Of a stretch of DNA of 11,014 nucleotides, positions 6,806 to 11,014 are shown piece by piece. The notes under the pieces were generated by a model. It searched no databases, was not told the DNA's origin, and saw nothing but the letters and a program-made list of their open reading frames with translations. Each line of letters begins with the position of its first letter. Within the stretch, counting starts at the first letter, position 1. Made by a program: the position numbers and the translations under genes. This DNA comes from Melioribacteraceae bacterium (GTDB taxonomy: Bacteria; Bacteroidota; Ignavibacteria; Ignavibacteriales; Melioribacteraceae): contig JALNXG010000092.1 in NCBI GenBank assembly GCA_023230485.1, positions 1 through 11,014 on the forward strand, written 5' to 3'.

Positions 6806-6853
6806 TAAATATTTGCAGGCGTGTTCTTTGGATTTTAAGCGTGTTATATCCGA
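6806..6853 (+). repeat. Direct repeat flanking the R-M operon, left copy
   Basis: Aligns with 9884-9926 in the same orientation. The 26-base core (6822-6847 against 9898-9923) matches at 24 positions, including TTAAGCGTGTTAT. The outer parts (TAAAT.TTG.AG.C) also align with small gaps. TTAAGCGT recurs a third time at 6891-6898. Confidence 0.8.
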
Positions 6854-6915
6854 ATCCAGTTAAAATATCCTGATCTTCTGACGGACTCAGTTAAGCGTAG
6901 GGGCTTATAACACGC
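6839..6915. repeat. 10-bp inverted repeat GCGTGTTATA / TATAACACGC
   Basis: Perfect arms at 6839-6848 and 6906-6915 with 57 nt between. The left arm is the end of the direct repeat, so this is a repeat copy joined to its inverted counterpart. The size, about 77 bp, is in the range of folded recombination sites, but integron R-box consensus is not met. Confidence 0.65.
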
Positions 6916-7234
6916 GTCTATTGTAAAGGATTTTGTAGTCGCTAAATCCTACCTTCAAATTTGTTAGTATTATTTTCTTTATATTTGAAAATATAGTAAA
7001 CAATATTGACTGGTTGAATTTAAAAACAGAAAAATTAAGTTAGCGGCTTAACTCTTAGTACTTTTAATGGAAGGTAAGATCAGTTCAAGTTTGTACAATA
7101 AAAAATTTTTAATAATTATCAGCGTTGGTAAGTTAAGAAGCATGCCAGTTCTGGGGTGTTGCTTAAAAACCACAGCGTTAGGTGTTTACAAGTATATTTA
7201 AGAAGACAAAATAAATAAGACATATTTGGGTTGC

Positions 7235-7244
7235 AAAAAAAAAA
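7235..7244 (+). repeat. A10 homopolymer in the methyltransferase leader
   Basis: Ten consecutive A residues, 15 nt before the ATG at 7260 and just upstream of the AAGAAGGG ribosome site (7247-7254). CATATTTG (7221-7228), one base off the TAnnTTTG box, would place transcription start near this tract. Length change by replication slippage, or reiterative transcription, could alter methyltransferase expression. Confidence 0.5.
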
Positions 7245-7259
7245 GAAAGAAGGGTTGGT

Positions 7260-8435
7260 ATGGTTTTTAAATTTGGTGAATTGTTCTGTGGCCCCGGGGG
7301 TCTTGGTTTGGCAGCAAAACTCGCTAAAGTGAATAACTCATCTGAGCAATTTAAAATCGAGCACGTTTGGTCAACAGATTACGATAAGGATTCTTGCAAT
7401 ACTTATATGAAAAATATTTGCCCGGATAATCCGAAATCAGTTATACATAAAGATATTCGAAAATTAGATTACAATGTTCTAAAAAATATTTCTGAAATTG
7501 ATGCACTTGCATTTGGGTTCCCCTGTAATGATTTTAGTGTTGTTGGTGAACAAAAAGGTATAGATGGTGTTTATGGACCATTATATTCTTCTGGTGTTAA
7601 AGCTCTGGAAATATTTCAACCAAAGTGGTTTCTTGCTGAAAATGTGGGCGGTCTTCGAAATGCTAACGAAGGAAAGACCTTCAATAATATATTACAAGAT
7701 CTATTTGATACTGGATATTCAGTTTATCCTCATCTATATAAATTTGATAAATATGGTGTGCCGCAATCAAGGCAAAGAATAATCATTATTGGAATAAGAA
7801 AAGATTTGGATATTGTTTTCAGAGTTCCTTCTCCAGGTCCTTATGAGGGTTTTGATATAAGTGTTAGAAATGCAATAGAAAACCCTCCAATTACCCCAGA
7901 TGCTATGAATAATGAGCTAACAAAGCAATCTGAACAAGTAATCAAAAGACTTAAGCATATCAAACCTGGTGAGAATGCTTTTACTGCAAATTTACCCGAA
8001 GAACTTCAATTAAATGTTAAGGGTGCAAAAATTAGTCAGATTTATAAACGTCTTGAACCAAATAAACCTTCTTACACAATTACCGGCAGCGGTGGAGGTG
8101 GAACTCACGTTTATCATTGGAGAGAAGATAGAGCGTTGACCAATAGAGAAAGAGCTAGATTGCAGACTTTTCCTGATAACTTTGAATTCTGTGGTTCAAA
8201 AGAAAGCGTTAGAAAACAGATAGGTATGGCTGTTCCACCAATGGGTGTAAAAATTATTTTTGAAGCTTTGCTAAATAGTTTTGCAAAAATTGAATATGAT
8301 TCGGTTGACTGCAATATAACTCCTTTAATACATCACCAGCATCAAGAAATCTATAACATCTCTTCTATTAAGGAACAATTTTCAATATTTGAAAAGCCTG
8401 ATAATACTTATCACAAATCATCTTGTGGAATTTAA
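7260..8435 (+). CDS. DNA (cytosine-5-)-methyltransferase of a type II R-M system
   Basis: 391 residues with the C5-methyltransferase motif order intact: I, FGELFCGPGGLGLA (5-18, SAM binding); IV, GFPCNDFSVVGEQKG with nucleophile Cys89; VI, ENV (127-129); VIII, QSRQR (169-173) in YGVPQSRQRIIIIGIR. A variable target-recognition region follows (about 185-285, including SYTITGSGGGGTHVYHW), then motif IX RERARLQTFPDNF and motif X QIGMAVPP (320-327). About 60 residues beyond motif X form a C-terminal tail of unknown role. The enzyme methylates C5 of a cytosine in its recognition site, protecting host DNA from the nuclease encoded next. The start is ATG 7260 after AAGAAGGG. Its stop overlaps the next start by one base (TAATG). 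Confidence 0.96.
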   Translation: MVFKFGELFCGPGGLGLAAKLAKVNNSSEQFKIEHVWSTDYDKDSCNTYMKNICPDNPKSVIHKDIRKLDYNVLKNISEIDALAFGFPCNDFSVVGEQKGIDGVYGPLYSSGVKALEIFQPKWFLAENVGGLRNANEGKTFNNILQDLFDTGYSVYPHLYKFDKYGVPQSRQRIIIIGIRKDLDIVFRVPSPGPYEGFDISVRNAIENPPITPDAMNNELTKQSEQVIKRLKHIKPGENAFTANLPEELQLNVKGAKISQIYKRLEPNKPSYTITGSGGGGTHVYHWREDRALTNRERARLQTFPDNFEFCGSKESVRKQIGMAVPPMGVKIIFEALLNSFAKIEYDSVDCNITPLIHHQHQEIYNISSIKEQFSIFEKPDNTYHKSSCGI

Positions 8436-9421
8436 TGATTACAAATAATTTATTTAATCGTATTCTTATCGACCCTGTTCAAAGAGACTGTAATAAATTA
8501 CTCATTGTTTCGGGATATGCTACATCGGCAATGGCTTTTCATCATTTAACGGAATTAAATAATATCGGTAGAACAGATATCGATATTAAGTTAATTGTTG
8601 GTATGAGTTCTGCCGAAGGTATTTCTATAAGTAATCACAATGGTTTTAAACAAATCGTAAATGATTTTGGTAGTCGTTTTCAGTGTAGTTACAGAACTTC
8701 TTATCCACCTGCTCATTCAAAAATGTATGTTTGGTTATCAAACGACGAACCTCGTTTAGGTTTTCTTGGTTCTGCAAATTATACTCAAACTGCTTTTAAT
8801 GAAAGACGACAAAAAGAAATTTTAACAGAATGTAATCATGTTGATGCTCTTGCTTATTATGAAAGTATGGTTGGTGATTCTATTTATTGTGAACATCCAG
8901 ATTCAGAAAATTTGATACAAATTTTTAATGACAGAGTATATCGAAGAAAACCAAAAGAATTAGTTGAAGTTCCAGTATCAGAAACTACTCCAATCTTTCA
9001 GCCGGACTTCACAACTTTAGAAAGCGTTACTGTTTCCTTATTAGACAGAAATGAAAATATCCATAATAAAGGGGGATTAAATTGGGGTCAGCGAGATGGT
9101 AGAGAACGTAACCAAGCGTACATTCAACTTCCTCCATATGTTTATCAAAGTGATTTTTTCCCAATAAAATCAACTCATTTTACTGTCCTAACTGATGATA
9201 ATAAAACTCTCATTTGCACAAGAGCTCAAAAGAATGATATGGGTGCGGCAATTGAAACACCTCAAAATAATAGTCTTCTTGGAGAATATTTTCGGCATCG
9301 TTTAGGTTTAGCAAATGGTGCTTTTATCACTAAAGAAGATTTGTTGCATTACGGAAGAACCGATGTATCATTTTATAAAATTGACGATGAGAATTATTAT
9401 ATGGATTTCTCTATTCACTGA
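8435..9421 (+). CDS. PLD-family type II restriction endonuclease, NgoFVII-like
   Basis: 328 residues from ATG 8435, whose A is the last base of the methyltransferase TAA; the in-frame TTG at 8423 is less likely. The N-terminal half is a phospholipase-D-type nuclease domain with one HKN set: His94-Ser-Lys96 (PAHSKMYVW), Gly-Ser-Ala-Asn115 (LGFLGSANYT) and a downstream acid in RRQKEILTE. One set per chain implies a dimeric active site, as known for BfiI. The C-terminal half (about 212-328: GGLNWGQRDGRERNQAYI, NNSLLGEYFRHRLGL, HYGRTDVSFYKID) resembles the B3-like DNA-binding domain of BfiI/NgoFVII enzymes. Such nucleases cut without a divalent metal. The recognition site is unproven; NgoFVII itself is known for GCSGC. 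TGATG couples it to the vsr-like gene. Confidence 0.88.
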   Translation: MITNNLFNRILIDPVQRDCNKLLIVSGYATSAMAFHHLTELNNIGRTDIDIKLIVGMSSAEGISISNHNGFKQIVNDFGSRFQCSYRTSYPPAHSKMYVWLSNDEPRLGFLGSANYTQTAFNERRQKEILTECNHVDALAYYESMVGDSIYCEHPDSENLIQIFNDRVYRRKPKELVEVPVSETTPIFQPDFTTLESVTVSLLDRNENIHNKGGLNWGQRDGRERNQAYIQLPPYVYQSDFFPIKSTHFTVLTDDNKTLICTRAQKNDMGAAIETPQNNSLLGEYFRHRLGLANGAFITKEDLLHYGRTDVSFYKIDDENYYMDFSIH

Positions 9422-9825
9422 TGGACAATTTAACACCTGCACAAAGAAAAAAGAATATGCAAAATATTCGCTCAAAAGGAACTCTTCCTGAAAAGAAAAT
9501 AATGAGCGAATTGAAAAAATCTAAAATATACTTTCCAACTCACGCTAACAATATTATTGGCAAACCTGATATAGTTTTTAGAAGAAAAAAGATTGTTATT
9601 TTTATAGATTCAGATTTTTGGCATAAACATCCCTCAAGATTCAGTCTTCCTAAAACAAATACAAATTATTGGATTAATAAAATAAATCGAAATCAACAAC
9701 GAGATAAAACCGTTACTAAAGAGCTTAAAAAAAATGGTTGGCGTATTATTAGAATTTGGGAGTATGATATTAAAAAATCTTCTTCTAGATGCATAAATAG
9801 AATCTTAAAAGAATACTGTAAGTAA
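9421..9825 (+). CDS. vsr: Vsr-type very short patch repair endonuclease
   Basis: 134 residues, the usual Vsr length. Start ATG 9421 overlaps the nuclease stop by one base. Conserved parts: LTPAQRKKNMQNIRSKGTLPE, GKPDIVF with predicted catalytic Asp50, FIDSDFWHKH with His68 and His70, KTNTNYWINKINRNQQRD and NGWRIIRIWE. Vsr nicks next to T in T:G mismatches created by deamination of 5-methylcytosine, so it repairs the mutational side effect of the partner methyltransferase. Compared with E. coli Vsr as I recall it, positions of the structural zinc ligands (Cys66, His71, Cys73, Cys117) read Asp65, Pro71, Ser72 and Tyr115 here, so the zinc site appears absent. As third gene of the operon it should be co-transcribed with the other two. 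Confidence 0.94.
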   Translation: MDNLTPAQRKKNMQNIRSKGTLPEKKIMSELKKSKIYFPTHANNIIGKPDIVFRRKKIVIFIDSDFWHKHPSRFSLPKTNTNYWINKINRNQQRDKTVTKELKKNGWRIIRIWEYDIKKSSSRCINRILKEYCK

Positions 9826-9883
9826 AAGGCCTAACTTGTTATTTAAGTAAAAAGACAAATAAGATAATTTATACCCACCACAA

Positions 9884-9926
9884 TAAATTTGAAGACATGT
9901 TCTTTGAATATTAAGCGTGTTATTCG
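9884..9926 (+). repeat. Direct repeat flanking the R-M operon, right copy
   Basis: Partner of 6806-6853, same orientation, 3076 bp apart core to core. It differs from the left core at two of 26 positions. It starts 58 nt after the vsr stop, so the two copies bracket the three-gene operon. Confidence 0.8.
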
Positions 9927-10075
9927 ATTCTATTATTGTTCGCGTTGCCTTTATTTCATTCCATAGAAAGGAAAGATCAAGTATAGAACAAAAATTTGCT
10001 CAAAAAAGAATATTCTATCGTTTAGATTTGCAAATATTGGACTATTATTAGAAATATTGTCTATATTTTGAAAAG

Positions 10076-10083
10076 TACCTTTG
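10076..10083 (+). promoter_or_regulatory. Candidate -7 box TACCTTTG
   Basis: Exact TAnnTTTG match, 125 nt upstream of the cysteine-rich protein gene. A TTG at 10057-10059 is 16 nt upstream, a little closer than the usual 19-21. This is the only such box found near this gene. Confidence 0.3.
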
Positions 10084-10208
10084 TTTTATCCAATAAATAG
10101 AAAATGAAAACTCCACCGTATATTATTCAAAATCTAAATTTATGTGTTTTGTTTCAAAAATGAATTATTACCTATGTATGAAAATTTAATTATATATGGA
10201 ACAATATC

Positions 10209-10403
10209 ATGGCTTACATAATTGACTCTTGGATCGAAATATGTAGTTGTTGTGAATGCAGAGCTAGATTCACTAAATGGAGTTGCGGCTGTTTAACTGT
10301 TGAAATCCTTGATGAATCTAAAACCGGTTGGTGCTCAAATTGCGATAATTTTTCTTCAAGAGCAGAAAATTGTGGAAAGGAAGGTTGGCCCGGACATGAT
10401 TAA
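10209..10403 (+). CDS. Small cysteine-rich protein, probable metal binder, unknown function
   Basis: 64 residues with nine cysteines: C12, C14, C15, C17 (CSCCEC), C26, C28 (CGC), C42, C45 (CSNC) and C55, plus His63 next to the end. There is no signal peptide, so the cysteines should be reduced and available for zinc or another metal; the CxxC and CxC pairs suggest a compact zinc-ribbon-like fold. Four tryptophans are evenly spread. I recognise no family. The ribosome site is weak (GGA about 9 nt before ATG 10209). Codon use looks like a real protein, and the cysteine pattern is unlikely to arise by chance in AT-rich DNA. It stands alone, between the R-M flank and the sigma-54 unit. Confidence 0.62.
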   Translation: MAYIIDSWIEICSCCECRARFTKWSCGCLTVEILDESKTGWCSNCDNFSSRAENCGKEGWPGHD

Positions 10404-10449
10404 TATTTATAATTATAAAATTATACAAAAACCCCTACTGCCGAAAAAT

Positions 10450-10519
10450 TCAACACTTAGGTGTTGAGAAAATCCACACTTTTTTGTGCCTCAATCGTAT
10501 AGTAATTCCACACTTTTTT
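10450..10519 (+). promoter_or_regulatory. Three related motifs, candidate enhancer sites for a sigma-54 activator
   Basis: TCAACACTTAGGTGTTGA (10450-10467) is a perfect 7-bp palindrome with a 4-nt loop. TCCACACTTTTTT occurs twice exactly (10473-10485 and 10507-10519), and the first copy continues to TGTG, giving a CACA...TGTG dyad. All three share TC(A/C)ACACTT. They lie about 80-150 bp upstream of the expected start of transcription, where bacterial enhancer-binding proteins usually bind. The first could instead be a terminator stem for the cysteine-rich gene, though no T-run follows it. Confidence 0.5.
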
Positions 10520-10571
10520 CTAACCCATTGTAAATAAACAAGTTACAACCCCAAAAAATTACCAAAAGACA

Positions 10572-10589
10572 TTGGTATGCTAATTGCTT
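10572..10589 (+). promoter_or_regulatory. Sigma-54 (-24/-12) promoter
   Basis: TTGGTATGCTAATTGCTT matches the consensus TTGGCACG-N4-TTGCW at all but two positions. The invariant GG (10574-10575) and GC (10586-10587) are separated by exactly 10 nt. Transcription should begin near 10599, leaving a short leader with the AGGAGG site at 10615-10620. Confidence 0.75.
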
Positions 10590-10614
10590 TATATAAGTTA
10601 CAATTAAATGTATC

Positions 10615-10620
10615 AGGAGG
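10615..10620 (+). promoter_or_regulatory. Ribosome binding site AGGAGG setting the start at 10626
   Basis: A full Shine-Dalgarno 5 nt before ATG 10626. It lies inside the reading frame of the earlier ATG 10608, which sits only about 9 nt after the predicted transcription start and has no site of its own. Confidence 0.8.
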
Positions 10621-10625
10621 TTGTT

Positions 10626-10877
10626 ATGGTAGTTTTCTTATTAGCACTTGTAGCTGTTTTTATTGTCGTTGATTTATTAGTTCGCTTCGTTTTTGAGCCA
10701 ATGGTTGATCCTTCAAAGAAAAGAATCAAAGCTCCAAAATTGGCAACAAATAGATTCGATCCTAGAGTGAAACTTGCCACAGAAACAATGTTTGATGGCG
10801 GCAAGCCTCATAAAGATGCCGATTCAGTAAAAGAATCAGAAAGCAAATCAACAGAAGAAAATGAGACTAAAGAATAA
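10626..10877 (+). CDS. Small single-pass membrane protein in a sigma-54 unit
   Basis: 83 residues from ATG 10626, chosen for the AGGAGG upstream. The N-terminal membrane helix (MVVFLLALVAVFIVVDLLVRFVF) starts at residue 1. It is followed by a basic segment (DPSKKRIKAPK), a middle part with NRFDPRVKLATETMFDGG, and a low-complexity charged tail rich in Ser, Lys and Glu (about 59-83). The positive residues after the helix suggest a cytoplasmic C-terminus. I recognise no named family. The next gene begins 61 nt downstream with a similar helix, so the two are probably co-transcribed from the promoter at 10572. Confidence 0.78.
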   Translation: MVVFLLALVAVFIVVDLLVRFVFEPMVDPSKKRIKAPKLATNRFDPRVKLATETMFDGGKPHKDADSVKESESKSTEENETKE

Positions 10878-10938
10878 GAAAATAAAACTAAGCGGTAGTT
10901 TCAATAATTAATTTAATGTTTTCATAAAAGGATATACT

Positions 10939-11014
10939 ATGGTCGCAATTTTTGTACTGGCGGGATTTATCTCAATATTATTACTGGATCTTCTTGTTTT
11001 GAAATTACAAGGAA
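10939..11014 (+). CDS. Start of a second membrane-anchored protein (partial, 3' end outside window)
   Basis: ATG 10939 follows AAAGGA (10927-10932). The 25 visible residues are an N-terminal membrane helix (MVAIFVLAGFISILLLDLLVLK...) resembling that of the preceding protein (MV start, helix, then DLLV). The frame is open to the window edge. Short anchors of this kind precede GcvH-like (lipoyl-type) domains in some bacteria; this is recollection and cannot be tested here. Confidence 0.65.
   Translation, partial: MVAIFVLAGFISILLLDLLVLKLQG

Larger units (their letters stand above)
6746..7259. other. 514-bp non-coding left flank of the restriction-modification operon
   Basis: No supportable gene on either strand; the longest start-to-stop frame noticed is 44 codons (7067-7201) with no ribosome site. 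The region is rich in dyads: the direct-repeat copy at 6806-6853, the inverted repeat 6839-6848/6906-6915, a hairpin AGGATTT/AAATCCT (6927-6933/6944-6950) and the inverted repeat GCGGCTTAACT/AGTTAAGAAGC (7043-7053/7131-7141, 9 of 11 paired). It ends in an A10 tract (7235-7244) before the methyltransferase. The dyad density suggests recombination or structured RNA rather than a decayed gene. Confidence 0.5.
9826..10208. other. 383-bp non-coding right flank of the R-M operon
   Basis: No gene is recognised. It opens with GGCCTAAC, contains the second direct-repeat copy (9884-9926) and has an AT-rich remainder with a TACCTTTG promoter-like box (10076-10083). The inverted arm that accompanies the left repeat (TATAACACGC) is not found here. 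Confidence 0.5.

Noticed and set aside
7067..7201. 44-codon open frame upstream of the methyltransferase, a possible controller or small protein.
   Set aside because: It has no ribosome binding site, no helix-turn-helix pattern, and its sequence overlaps the dyads of the non-coding flank. C-proteins of R-M systems are longer and recognisable.
6746..7259. CRISPR array or tandem repeats in the left flank.
   Set aside because: The repeats here are one inverted pair and scattered short dyads; there are no regularly spaced units.
7177..9835. GTTAGGT (7177-7183) before and GCCTAAC (9829-9835) after the R-M operon resemble integron R' and R'' boxes, suggesting a gene cassette with attC sites.
   Set aside because: No GTTRRRY partner follows GCCTAAC within the expected distance, the left candidate (GCTTAAC 7047-7052 region to GTTAGGT) lacks convincing L boxes, and no integron integrase is present. 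Seven-base matches of this kind occur by chance.

Overview
The window is AT-rich bacterial DNA. It most likely comes from the Bacteroidota/Chlorobiota/Ignavibacteriota (FCB) group. Two proteins end in a type IX secretion (T9SS) sorting domain with the NYPNPFNP signature. Several genes lack a strong Shine-Dalgarno and have TAnnTTTG-like promoter boxes. The response regulator and histidine kinase are of the NarL/LytS type common in this group. The species cannot be named from the sequence.

Layout. 1-322: C-terminus of a T9SS-secreted protein. 426-860: small secreted protein of unknown function, possibly on a leaderless mRNA. 965-3047: a tight three-gene unit of polytopic membrane protein, histidine kinase and LuxR-type response regulator. 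The kinase has a hidden in-frame membrane anchor upstream of its only canonical start and looks one base out of frame with its natural ATGA-coupled start. 3118-3695: a MazE/MazF-type toxin-antitoxin pair. 3859-5067 (minus): a membrane-anchored MltB-type lytic transglycosylase, convergent with mazF and separated from it by a strong hairpin. 5429-6181: a second T9SS cargo protein. 6293-6745: a lone cytoplasmic protein of unknown function.

6746-9923 is the accessory island. A one-nucleotide-overlapped operon (7260-9825) encodes a C5-cytosine methyltransferase, a PLD-family restriction endonuclease of the NgoFVII type and a Vsr-type mismatch endonuclease, which together make a complete type II restriction-modification system with its own repair enzyme. 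It is bracketed by long non-coding flanks that carry two directly repeated copies of a sequence of about 45 bp, about 3.1 kb apart. The left copy runs into a 10-bp inverted repeat. This looks like a mobile cassette, although no recombinase gene is in view.

10209-10403 encodes a 64-residue protein with nine cysteines. 10450-11014 holds what looks like a sigma-54-controlled transcription unit: three related upstream motifs, a -24/-12 promoter with correct GG-N10-GC spacing, a small membrane protein, and the start of a second gene with a similar membrane anchor that runs off the window.
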